A DNA stretch of 64,000 bases from Xanthomonas euroxanthea (GTDB lineage: Bacteria > Pseudomonadota > Gammaproteobacteria > Xanthomonadales > Xanthomonadaceae), in assembly GCF_900476395.1 (NCBI RefSeq), contig NZ_UIHB01000001.1, positions 1,269,385 to 1,333,384 on the forward strand, read 5' to 3'. Positions 18,697 through 27,311 of the stretch are shown piece after piece. Position numbers and translations under genes: made by a program. The notes below the pieces were generated by a model. The model saw only the letters and a list, made by a program, of their open reading frames with translations. It was not told the origin of the DNA and did not search any database. Position 1 is the first letter of the stretch, and every line of letters starts with the position of its first letter.

Positions 18697-21291
18697 ATGA
18701 ACAGCCAGTACCGCAAGCCCTTGCCGGGCACCTCGTTGGACTACTTCGATGCGCGCGCCGCCGTGGATGCGCTGCAACCCGGCGCCTACGCAACGTTGCC
18801 GTATACCGCGCGCGTGCACGCGGAGAATCTGGTGCGGCGCGCCCAGCCACAGATGCTGGAGGCCTACCTGCGCCAGTTGATCGAGCGCAGGCGCGACCTG
18901 GATTTTCCCTGGTTTCCGGCGCGTGTGGTCTGTCATGACATCCTGGGGCAGACCGCGCTGGTCGACCTGGCCGGACTGCGCGATGCAATCGCCGAGCAGG
19001 GGGGCGATCCGGCGCAGGTCAACCCGGTGGTGCCGGTGCAATTGATCGTCGATCACTCGCTGGCAGTGGAATACGCCGGCTTCGACAAACAGGCCTTCGC
19101 CAAGAACCGCAGTGTGGAAGATCGCCGCAACGCCGACCGCTTCCACTTCATCGAGTGGACCAAGCGCGCGTTCGAGAACATGGAAGTGATTCCGCCGGGC
19201 AACGGCATCATGCATCAGATCAATCTGGAGAAGATGTCGCCGGTGATCTACACGCTCGACGGCGTGGCCTTTCCCGATACCTGCGTGGGTACCGACAGCC
19301 ATACCCCGCATGTGGATGCGCTGGGTGTGATCGCGGTTGGTGTGGGTGGGCTGGAAGCGGAGAACGTGATGCTGGGCCGTGCCTCGTGGATGCGCCTGCC
19401 CGACATCATCGGCGTGGAATTGCTGGGCCGGCCGGCGCCCGGCATCACCGCCACCGACATCGTGCTGGCCTTGACCGAATTCCTGCGCCAGCAACGTGTG
19501 GTCGGTGCCTATCTCGAGTTTTATGGAGCCGGCGCCAGCGCGCTGACCATCGGCGACCGCGCGACCATTTCCAATATGACGCCGGAGTTCGGTGCCACCG
19601 CGGCGATGTTCTATATCGACCAGCAGACGCTGGACTACCTGCGTCTGACCGGGCGCGAAGAGACGCAGATTGCGTTGGTGGACACCTACGCCCGCCAGAC
19701 CGGCCTGTGGGCGGATGACCTGGTCACCGCGCACTACGAGCGCGTGCTGCAGTTCGACCTGTCGAGCGTGGTGCGCAACATGGCCGGGCCGTCCAATCCG
19801 CACAAGCGCGTGGCCACCAGCGCGCTGGCCGAGCGCGGCATTGCCGGTGTCTGGGACGATGTGCCGGGGCAGATGCCCGATGGCGCGGTGATCATCGCCG
19901 CGATCACCTCGTGCACCAATACCTCCAACCCGCGCAATGTCATTGCCGCCGGCTTGCTGGCGCGCAACGCGAACGCGCGTGGACTGACCCGCAAGCCGTG
20001 GGTCAAGAGTTCGCTGGCGCCGGGCTCCAAGGCGGTGCAGTTGTATCTGGAAGAGGCCGACCTGTTGGGCGAGCTGGAACAACTGGGCTTCGGCATCGTG
20101 GCGTTCGCCTGCACCACCTGCAACGGCATGAGTGGCGCACTGGATCCGGCGATCCAGCAGGAGATCATCGACCGCGATCTGTACGCGACAGCGGTGTTGT
20201 CGGGCAACCGCAATTTCGACGGGCGCATCCATCCCTACGCCAAGCAGGCGTTCCTGGCATCGCCACCGTTGGTGATCGCTTATGCCATCGCCGGGACGGT
20301 GCGCTTCGATATCGAAAAGGATGTGCTGGGCATCGACGCCGATGGCGTTGCGGTGACGCTCAAGGATCTGTGGCCAAGCGATGCGGAGATCGACGCGGTG
20401 GTGGCGCGCAGCGTCAAGCCGGAACACTTCCGCAGCGTCTATGACCCGATGTTCAAGCGCAGCGTGGGGCAGGGCAGCAGCGTCAGCCCGTTGTACGACT
20501 GGCGGCCGACCAGCACCTACATCCGTCGCCCGCCGTATTGGGAAGGCGCGCTCGCCGGTGCACGCAGTTTGCGCGGACTGCGCCCGCTGGCGGTGCTGGG
20601 CGACAACATCACCACCGATCATCTGTCGCCGTCGAACGCGATTCTGGCCGGCAGCGCGGCCGGCGAATACCTGGCGCAGATGGGCGTGCCGGAGGAAGAC
20701 TTCAATTCCTACGCCACCCATCGCGGCGACCACCTCACCGCGCAGCGCGCCACCTTCGCCAACCCCAAACTGGTCAACGAAATGGCGGTGGTCGATGGGC
20801 AGGTCAAGGCAGGCTCGCTGGCGCGGCTGGAACCGGAAGGGCAGGTGCTGCGCATGTGGGAGGCGATCGAAACCTACATGACGCGCAAGCAGCCGCTGAT
20901 CATCATTGCCGGTGCCGATTACGGCCAGGGCTCCTCGCGCGACTGGGCCGCCAAGGGCGTGCGTCTGGCCGGTGTGGAGGTGATCGTGGCCGAAGGCTTC
21001 GAGCGGATTCACCGCACTAACCTGATCGGCATGGGCGTGTTGCCGCTGGAGTTCAAGCCGGGCAGTGATCGCAAGACGCTGGGCATCGACGGCAGCGAAA
21101 CCTTCGATGTGGTCGGCGAGCGCACGCCGGGTGCCACGCTGACGCTGTCGATCCATCGGCGTAATGGCGAGCAGTTGCAGGTGCCGGTGACCTGCCGGCT
21201 GGATACCGCCGAAGAAGTGTCGATCTACGAGGCGGGCGGCGTATTGCAACGGTTTGCGCAGGATTTTCTTGAGGCAAACAAGGCCGCATAG
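18697..21291 (+). CDS. acnD: Fe/S-dependent 2-methylisocitrate dehydratase AcnD
   Basis: 864 residues, an aconitase-A-like enzyme. The three [4Fe-4S] ligands are C406 (SCTNTSNP), C472 and C475 (CTTCNG), with the same 66- and 3-residue spacing as AcnA. It dehydrates 2-methylcitrate and needs PrpF, encoded downstream, to complete the conversion. The start MNSQYRKPLPGTSLDYFDAR matches the short AcnD N-terminus. Its leader is unusual: a long CAG-type repeat ends about 30 bp before the ATG. Confidence 0.95.
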   Translation: MNSQYRKPLPGTSLDYFDARAAVDALQPGAYATLPYTARVHAENLVRRAQPQMLEAYLRQLIERRRDLDFPWFPARVVCHDILGQTALVDLAGLRDAIAEQGGDPAQVNPVVPVQLIVDHSLAVEYAGFDKQAFAKNRSVEDRRNADRFHFIEWTKRAFENMEVIPPGNGIMHQINLEKMSPVIYTLDGVAFPDTCVGTDSHTPHVDALGVIAVGVGGLEAENVMLGRASWMRLPDIIGVELLGRPAPGITATDIVLALTEFLRQQRVVGAYLEFYGAGASALTIGDRATISNMTPEFGATAAMFYIDQQTLDYLRLTGREETQIALVDTYARQTGLWADDLVTAHYERVLQFDLSSVVRNMAGPSNPHKRVATSALAERGIAGVWDDVPGQMPDGAVIIAAITSCTNTSNPRNVIAAGLLARNANARGLTRKPWVKSSLAPGSKAVQLYLEEADLLGELEQLGFGIVAFACTTCNGMSGALDPAIQQEIIDRDLYATAVLSGNRNFDGRIHPYAKQAFLASPPLVIAYAIAGTVRFDIEKDVLGIDADGVAVTLKDLWPSDAEIDAVVARSVKPEHFRSVYDPMFKRSVGQGSSVSPLYDWRPTSTYIRRPPYWEGALAGARSLRGLRPLAVLGDNITTDHLSPSNAILAGSAAGEYLAQMGVPEEDFNSYATHRGDHLTAQRATFANPKLVNEMAVVDGQVKAGSLARLEPEGQVLRMWEAIETYMTRKQPLIIIAGADYGQGSSRDWAAKGVRLAGVEVIVAEGFERIHRTNLIGMGVLPLEFKPGSDRKTLGIDGSETFDVVGERTPGATLTLSIHRRNGEQLQVPVTCRLDTAEEVSIYEAGGVLQRFAQDFLEANKAA

Positions 21292-21300
21292 GGCAGCGTC

Positions 21301-21858
21301 ATGGCCGAGTCTTCGCGATTGATCTTCATGCTCAAGCCGGCACCGCAGGTGCTTGCGGCCATGGTCGATGCCGTGGCTGCACACCGCCTCGATGCGATGC
21401 TTGGCGATGCCTATTTCGATCCTGGCAACTGGCATCAGTCAGTCTCGGATCGGTTTGAAGGATCTGCTGCGCGTGCGGCCATGCTGCGCGCGGGTGATCG
21501 CCTCGATGCCCAGGCAGTCACGTTTTGCTTGAATCGAATTACCAGTCGCGGAACAGACCCAGTGCATTGGGCATTTCGGGCAGAAGGCAATCCACCTGCG
21601 TTCATTGCGTTACAGGCTGCTATTGCAGCAGCGCTGCGTGCCGAAGGCTTTCGTGTTGCAAGCGGACATACGCCGCACGTCACGATTAGCTATGCGGCGC
21701 CAAGCAAGTTGAACCAGCCCATTGTGCCTATCACCTGGCATGCCACCGAGGTGTTGTTGGTCGAAGGCGGGGGGCGGCCGTATCACTATGCGCGCATCGC
21801 ATGTTGGCAATTGCGACCCGATGGCCTCCTGACGGACCAGGCGCAATTGCCGTTCTGA
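21301..21858 (+). CDS. 2H phosphoesterase / 2'-5' RNA ligase-like protein
   Basis: 185 residues. Two HxS/T motifs, H45-Q-S47 (NWHQSVSDRF) and H126-V-T128 (HTPHVTISY), are the hallmark of the 2H phosphoesterase superfamily (LigT/ThpR, cyclic phosphodiesterases). The gene starts 10 bp after acnD, so it is cotranscribed with the prp genes, although nothing known links the family to propionate metabolism. Its base composition looks slightly less GC-rich than acnD and prpF, suggesting it may have been inserted. Substrate unknown; RNA or cyclic nucleotide 2',3'-ends are plausible. Confidence 0.8.
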   Translation: MAESSRLIFMLKPAPQVLAAMVDAVAAHRLDAMLGDAYFDPGNWHQSVSDRFEGSAARAAMLRAGDRLDAQAVTFCLNRITSRGTDPVHWAFRAEGNPPAFIALQAAIAAALRAEGFRVASGHTPHVTISYAAPSKLNQPIVPITWHATEVLLVEGGGRPYHYARIACWQLRPDGLLTDQAQLPF

Positions 21859-21971
21859 TCTGCGCAGGATTGTTTGCTTGAGATCTTCACGGTGACGCAT
21901 CGCGATAGCGTATTGATGCGTCACGTAGACTTTTCCTCAATACATCCGCACGTCGTTTCCAAGGAACGCTC

Positions 21972-23171
21972 ATGGCATTGGCTCCCCAACTCCGCATTCC
22001 GGCCACCTACATGCGTGGCGGCACCAGCAAGGGCGTGTTCTTTCGCTTGCAGGACCTGCCCGCTGCCGCCCAATTGCCCGGGCCTGCGCGCGATGCGTTG
22101 TTGCTGCGGGTGGTCGGCAGTCCCGACCCGTACGGCAAGCAGATCGACGGCATGGGTGGGGCGACCTCCAGCACCAGCAAGGGCGTGATCGTGTCGGCCA
22201 GCGCGCGCGCCGGGCACGATGTGGACTACCTGTTCGGGCAGGTATCCATCGACAGCGCGTTCGTGGACTGGAGCGGCAACTGCGGCAACCTGTCGGCGGC
22301 GGTGGGGCCGTTTGCGATTGCCAATGGCCTGGTCGATGCCGCGCGGGTACCGCGCGATGGTGTGGCGACGGTGCGGATCTGGCAGGCCAATATCGGCAAG
22401 ACCATCGTGGCGCATGTGCCGATGACCGATGGTCAGGTGCAGGAAACCGGCGACTTCGAACTGGATGGGGTGACCTTTCCGGCCGCCGAGGTGCAGCTGG
22501 AATTCCTCGACCCGGCCGACGCTGCCGAAGGCGAGGGCGGCGCGATGTTTCCCACCGGCAGGCTGATCGATCAGCTGGAGGTTCCCGGCCTGGGCACGAT
22601 CGCCGCGACGCTGATCAATGCCGGCATTCCGACCATCTTCGTCAACGCGCGCGACCTGGGCTATACCGGTACCGAGCTGCAGGAAGCGATCAATGGCGAC
22701 CCGCGTGCATTGACGATGTTCGAGACCCTGCGTGCGCACGGCGCGGTGCGGATGGGCTTGATTGCGAAGGTGGAAGACGCAGCGACGCGGCAGCACACGC
22801 CGAAGGTGGCGTTCGTGGCGCCGCCGGCCGATTACACCGCGTCCAGCGGCAAGCCGGTGCATGCCGCCGAGCTCGATCTGCTGGTGCGCGCGATGTCGAT
22901 GGGCAAGCTGCACCACGCCATGATGGGCACCGCCGCGGTGGCGATTGGCACCGCGGCCGCGGTGCCCGGCACCCTGGTCAATCTGGCAGCGGGCGGCGCG
23001 GCGCGTTCTGCGGTGCGTTTCGGGCATCCCTCCGGGACCTTGCGCGTCGGCGCCGAGGCGCAGCTGGTGGACGGCCAGTGGCAGGTGACCAAGGCACTGA
23101 TGAGCCGCAGTGCGCGGGTGCTGATGGAAGGCTGGGTGCGGGTGCCGGTCGACGCCGTCTGTGGCGGCTGA
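21972..23171 (+). CDS. prpF: AcnD-accessory protein PrpF (2-methylaconitate isomerase)
   Basis: 399 residues. PATYMRGGTSKGVFF is the diagnostic PrpF N-terminus and WSGNCGNLSAAVGPFAI carries the conserved cysteine. PrpF isomerises trans-/cis-2-methylaconitate produced by AcnD. It follows the 2H gene by 113 bp and ends the methylcitrate operon. Confidence 0.95.
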   Translation: MALAPQLRIPATYMRGGTSKGVFFRLQDLPAAAQLPGPARDALLLRVVGSPDPYGKQIDGMGGATSSTSKGVIVSASARAGHDVDYLFGQVSIDSAFVDWSGNCGNLSAAVGPFAIANGLVDAARVPRDGVATVRIWQANIGKTIVAHVPMTDGQVQETGDFELDGVTFPAAEVQLEFLDPADAAEGEGGAMFPTGRLIDQLEVPGLGTIAATLINAGIPTIFVNARDLGYTGTELQEAINGDPRALTMFETLRAHGAVRMGLIAKVEDAATRQHTPKVAFVAPPADYTASSGKPVHAAELDLLVRAMSMGKLHHAMMGTAAVAIGTAAAVPGTLVNLAAGGAARSAVRFGHPSGTLRVGAEAQLVDGQWQVTKALMSRSARVLMEGWVRVPVDAVCGG

Positions 23172-23359
23172 TCGCCCGCTGAGACCGGGCAGGCCCCAAT
23201 GCACAAATTGCATGCGCGTGTTGCATTAATTCGAACGCCTTTTTGAATTCGGAAAACTTTTTCGCACGCGCTCTGCCAAATTTGTGTAAATCGTGTTAAT
23301 TCTGTTGCAACGCGGCATGCAGATCAGGCCGCTCCGCCAACCGAATTCGGAGTCTTCCC

Positions 23360-25576
23360 ATGTCCGCTAGCCGGTCGCTCAAGATCAGCGCGCTCGCCGT
23401 TGCCGTTGCTTCCCTTCTCCCGCTTCATGCCGCTGCCCAGCAGGCGCCCGGCGACGACGGTGTCGTGCGCCTGGACGCGGTCAAGGTCACGGTCGAGCGC
23501 CGCTCGGAAGATTCCAAGGACGTGCCGGTCTCGGCATCGGTGCTGCGTCCGGAATTCCTGGATGCCATCTCCACCAGCGGCTCGGATATCCGCGTGCTCG
23601 CGGGCAAGGCGCCCAGCCTCAACATCGAATCGTCCAACGGCCGTGTGTTCCCGCGCGTGTACATCCGCGGCTACGGCAACACCGACTTCAACACCTATGC
23701 CTCGCAGCCGGTGTCGCTGATCTATGACGACGTGGTGCAGGAAAACGCATTCCTGAAGGGCTTCCCGATCTTCGATCTGGAAGGCCTGGAAGTGCTGCGC
23801 GGCCCGCAGGGCACGCTGTTCGGCCGCAACACGCCGGCCGGCGTGGTCAAGTTCAACTCGGTCAAGCCGGCCATCGGCGCCAATGACGGCTACGCCAGCC
23901 TGTCCTACGGCACCTACGGCACCATGACCCTGGAGAGCGGCCTGAGCATCGCCATGGGCGACCATTGGGCGGCGCGTCTGTCCACGCTGGGCCAGCGCCG
24001 CGACGACTGGGTGGAAAACCGCGACGGCCGCGATCTGGAAGGCTATACCGATTCGGCCGTGCGCCTGCAGCTGCTGTACCAGGCCAGCGACGATTTCAGC
24101 GCCTTGTTCAACGCGCATGCGCGTCACCTGGACGGCACCGCGCGGCTGTTCCGCGCCAACGTCATCCAGCCCGGCACCAACCAGCTGGTGGACGGCTTTG
24201 ACGAAGAGAAGTCCTTCATCGACGGCGCCAACAACCAAGAACTGCAGACCTATGGCGGCAGCGCCAACCTGACCTGGGACCTGGGCGACATCGCGCTGCA
24301 CTCGATCACCGCATACGAAGGCATCGGCAAGTACTACAGCCGCGGCGACATCGACGGCGGCTTCGGCGCGGTATTCGCACCGCCGTCCGGCCCGGGCGTG
24401 ATTCCGTTCCCGGTGGAAACCGCCGGCGGCATCAAGAGCCTGGACCAGTACAGCCAGGAACTGCGCGCCGAATCGCAGTACGAGGGCCCGCTCAACTGGC
24501 AGGCCGGTCTGTACTACTTCCACGACGACGTGGAAGGCGAAAACTACACCTACAACACCTTCAGCGGCGGCGATCTGGCCAGCTACCAGCTGACCCGCCA
24601 GCGCAATACCTCGTGGGCGGCGTTCGGCTCGTTGAACTATGCGGCCACCGATCGCCTGAACCTACGCGCCGGCATCCGCTACACCTACGACAAGAAGACC
24701 TTCGACGTGCTGGCGCTGGATCGCGTCACGCTGGTCGAGCCGTCCAGCGGCGAGACCGACAACTCCAAGGTCACCGGCGATCTGGCGGCCACCTTCGCCA
24801 TCAACGACGACGTCAACGTGTACGCCCGTGCGGCACGCGGCTTCCGCGGCGCCAGCTTCGGCGTGCCCTCGGGCACCGCGCCGCTGACCGTGGCCGAGCC
24901 GGAGACGGTGGATTCGTTCGAGATCGGCATCAAGTCGGATCTGTTCGACAACCGCGCGCGCCTGAGCTTCGACATCTACGATTTCCGCGTCAAGAACCAG
25001 CAGCTCACCGCGGTGGGCGGCGTCTCCAACGACGTGCGCCTGCTCAACGCCGACAAGACCAAGGCGCGCGGCGCCGAGTTCGACTTCGAAGCGCTGCTCA
25101 CCCAGAACCTGCGCGTCACCGCCGGCGGCGCCTACAACTGGACCCGCATCGACGACCCGGCGCTGTCGGTGGGCGTGTGCCGCACCTGCACCGTGACCGA
25201 CCCGCTCAACGCGGCCGGCAACGCCATCATCGACGGCAACGACCTGCCGCAGGCTGCCAAGTGGATGGCCAACGCCACCCTGCGTTACGGCATCCCGATG
25301 GGCAACGACGGCGAGCTGTTCTTCTACACCGACTGGTCCTACCGCAGCGAAGTGAACTTCTTCCTGTACGACTCCAAGGAGTTCACCGGCCAGCCGCTGG
25401 TCGAAGGCGGCGCCAAGATCGGCTACAACTGGGGCGCGGGCGCGTACGAGGTGTCGGTGTTCTGCCGCAACTGCACCAACCAGATCCGTGTGACCGGTGC
25501 GATCGACTTCAACAACCTCACCGGCTTCATCAACGACCCGCGCATCGTCGGTGCGCAGTTCCGCGCCAACTTCTGA
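23360..25576 (+). CDS. TonB-dependent outer-membrane receptor
   Basis: 738 residues with a signal peptide (cleavage likely after HAAAQQA, about residue 28). A TonB box-like VVRLDAVKVTVERR follows, then the plug domain (RVYIRGYGNT, GLEVLRGPQGTLFGRNTPAGVVKF) and a beta-barrel ending in an aromatic residue (GAQFRANF), as required for outer-membrane insertion. It imports an unknown ligand across the outer membrane. The next gene, a secreted nucleoside hydrolase, suggests a nucleoside, but the ligand is not readable from the sequence. The 188-bp upstream region is AT-rich and is the likely promoter. Confidence 0.93.
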   Translation: MSASRSLKISALAVAVASLLPLHAAAQQAPGDDGVVRLDAVKVTVERRSEDSKDVPVSASVLRPEFLDAISTSGSDIRVLAGKAPSLNIESSNGRVFPRVYIRGYGNTDFNTYASQPVSLIYDDVVQENAFLKGFPIFDLEGLEVLRGPQGTLFGRNTPAGVVKFNSVKPAIGANDGYASLSYGTYGTMTLESGLSIAMGDHWAARLSTLGQRRDDWVENRDGRDLEGYTDSAVRLQLLYQASDDFSALFNAHARHLDGTARLFRANVIQPGTNQLVDGFDEEKSFIDGANNQELQTYGGSANLTWDLGDIALHSITAYEGIGKYYSRGDIDGGFGAVFAPPSGPGVIPFPVETAGGIKSLDQYSQELRAESQYEGPLNWQAGLYYFHDDVEGENYTYNTFSGGDLASYQLTRQRNTSWAAFGSLNYAATDRLNLRAGIRYTYDKKTFDVLALDRVTLVEPSSGETDNSKVTGDLAATFAINDDVNVYARAARGFRGASFGVPSGTAPLTVAEPETVDSFEIGIKSDLFDNRARLSFDIYDFRVKNQQLTAVGGVSNDVRLLNADKTKARGAEFDFEALLTQNLRVTAGGAYNWTRIDDPALSVGVCRTCTVTDPLNAAGNAIIDGNDLPQAAKWMANATLRYGIPMGNDGELFFYTDWSYRSEVNFFLYDSKEFTGQPLVEGGAKIGYNWGAGAYEVSVFCRNCTNQIRVTGAIDFNNLTGFINDPRIVGAQFRANF

Positions 25577-25602
25577 TCGGCGTGGTGGTGTAGCACGATT
25601 GA

Positions 25603-25632
25603 ACCGCCGGCCGACACGCCGGCGGTTTTTTT
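25603..25632 (+). terminator. Strong intrinsic terminator after the TonB receptor
   Basis: ACCGCCGG and CCGGCGGT form an 8-bp GC-rich stem followed by seven T. It ends only 20 bp before the next start codon. Confidence 0.9.
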
Positions 25633-25652
25633 ATGGTCGCAGGAGCAGATAC

Positions 25653-26654
25653 ATGCAGCAGAGATGGCGAAACGCGTGGTGGATGCTGGGGCTGTGGTGC
25701 GCATCGGCAGTGGCATGGGGGCAGACGCCTGCCGTGACCGCAGCGCAGGCGCCGCCAACACCCACATCCACCGAGTTGCTGGTGGTCTCCACCGATATCG
25801 GCGACGACATCGACGATGCATTTGCGCTGGGGTTGTTGCTGCGCAGCCCGCAGCTGCGGGTGCTGGGCATCGCATCGGCCTGGGGCGACACCGGCTTGCG
25901 CGCGCAGTTGCTGCAGCGCCTGTTGCAGCAGGCCGGGTGCAGCGAGATCCCGTTGGCGGTGGGTGCACGCACCACCAGCGCGATCCCCTTCAGCCAGGCG
26001 CGCTGGGCCGCCAGGGGACAGGCGCCAGGCAAGCTGCCGGATGCGGCGGCGATGATCCTGCAGCAGGCGCGCCTGCACCCCGGCGAGGTGACCTTGCTGG
26101 TGTTGGGGCCGATGACCGACGCTGCACTGGCGCAGCAGCGCGACCCGGCCGGCTTTGCCAGGCTCAAGCGCATCGTGGCGATGGGCGGCTCGGTCCGGGT
26201 CGGCTATGGCAAGTCGGCGTATCGGCCGGCCAGTGCGCCGGCGCCGGAGTACAACATCCTGGCCGATGTGCCGGCGGCGCAGCGGGTGTTCGCGGCCGGC
26301 GTGCCGATCGTGTTGCTGCCCCTGGACGCCACCCAGGTTCCGCTGGAAGAGCCCGAGCGCGTCGCGCTGTTTGCACACGGCGACGGGCTCACCGATGCGC
26401 TCACCCAGCTGTATTACCAGTGGCGCAACACCGACCAGCCCTGGGCCAGCGCCACGCCGACCTTGTTCGACGCGGTGCCGGTGGCCTGGCTGCTGCGCCC
26501 CGCACTGTGCCCGACCACGCCGTTGCACCTGGACGTCGATGCGCAGGGGTACACCCGCGAAGGCACAGGCACGCCGAACGTCCAGGCCTGCCTGCGCGCG
26601 GACAAGCCGGCGTTGATCGACCTGTACATGCGCACGGTGCTGCAGTTGCGCTAG
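25653..26654 (+). CDS. Nucleoside hydrolase with signal peptide
   Basis: 333 residues from an ATG preceded by AGGAG (25641-25645). A signal peptide (WMLGLWCASAVAWGQ) predicts export. STDIGDDIDDAFAL is the calcium-binding aspartate cluster of inosine-uridine nucleoside hydrolases (canonically DTDPGxDDA; here DIGDDIDDA, an altered form), and AMGGS and YNILADVPAAQRVF are family motifs. It releases ribose from nucleosides, here outside the cytoplasm. The intrinsic terminator just upstream means expression needs readthrough or a promoter hidden in the receptor gene. Confidence 0.85.
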   Translation: MQQRWRNAWWMLGLWCASAVAWGQTPAVTAAQAPPTPTSTELLVVSTDIGDDIDDAFALGLLLRSPQLRVLGIASAWGDTGLRAQLLQRLLQQAGCSEIPLAVGARTTSAIPFSQARWAARGQAPGKLPDAAAMILQQARLHPGEVTLLVLGPMTDAALAQQRDPAGFARLKRIVAMGGSVRVGYGKSAYRPASAPAPEYNILADVPAAQRVFAAGVPIVLLPLDATQVPLEEPERVALFAHGDGLTDALTQLYYQWRNTDQPWASATPTLFDAVPVAWLLRPALCPTTPLHLDVDAQGYTREGTGTPNVQACLRADKPALIDLYMRTVLQLR

Positions 26655-26761
26655 GAGTGGCTTTCAAAGTGTGGTGAGCGCCCGCTTGGTGGCGAGCGCA
26701 GTGGTTTTATTGGCCGCACTTTGGGATGCAGTCAAAAGCCTGGTTGGTCGTGCGCGCGGTG

Positions 26762-26835
26762 CCCTCACCGCTCGCGGGACACGCCGCAAGTACGTCCGTG
26801 TAGGCTCGGTGGCGGCATCCATGCCGCCACACGGT
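26762..26835 (-). repeat. Degenerate copy of the nested-palindrome repeat
   Basis: The segment GCGGGACACGCCGCAAGTAC (from 26774) is repeated in inverted orientation at 27060-27082. It is followed, as in the complete copy, by TAGGCTC and a GGCGGCATCCATGCCGCC palindrome. The outer arms are lost. This shows the element has spread in more than one copy. Confidence 0.75.
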
Positions 26836-26995
26836 CCCGCAATCGGCGAGGACACCACACCAGAAAATGCGTCGGTTGCTTTGTTGAAAGCCTGCTTGCT
26901 GCTCTGCTTGTGATGGAACGTTTGTTGGACGCACCATCATCCGAACAATGCACGCCACGCCCTGTTTGCGCCCCTGCACACCGACCATCTCGACG

Positions 26996-27103
26996 GGTCC
27001 TTGCCCGCCCACCGTCGCGGGCTCTTACGCGGCATGGATGCCGCGTAAGAGCCTACAGAGACGTACTTGCGGCGTGTCCCGCGATGGTGGGCGGGCAAGG
27101 ACC
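26996..27103 (+). repeat. 108-bp nested-palindrome element (MITE/REP-like)
   Basis: Terminal inverted repeats of 26 bp (26996-27021 and 27078-27103, one mismatch; core TTGCCCGCCCACC) enclose an inner perfect 15-bp stem (27021-27035 / 27038-27052) with a two-base loop. No reading frame inside codes for anything recognisable. The 657-bp gap 26655-27311 otherwise holds no gene that I can support. Confidence 0.8.
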
Positions 27104-27311
27104 CTGCAGCCAAGCGGCAACTCAGCGACCTGCCATGGACCGGCGTCAAACCACTGCGCTTACCGTCGGTCGGGCACGCAGGTGCCATCGCAGCGCTGGC
27201 CAGGTGGCGCATCATCGCCGCCCATCGGCAAGTCCCTGCGTCGCCTCATGCCGCCATCGGTGACGTGAACGGCATCGCTATACTTACGTCCTCAGTCATG
27301 GGGTAGCGCGA

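Noticed and set aside
18361-21435. A 1024-codon minus-strand open frame, and a Ser-Thr-rich plus-strand frame (18354-18938), through the CAG repeat.
   Set aside because: The repeat lacks stop codons in every frame and the rest is the complement of acnD; the products have no domain and no ribosome site.
23220-23311. GTTGCA boxes in the promoter region of the TonB receptor, similar to those before prpB.
   Set aside because: Only two boxes 84 bp apart and no sigma-54 element; a six-base motif will occur by chance at this rate.
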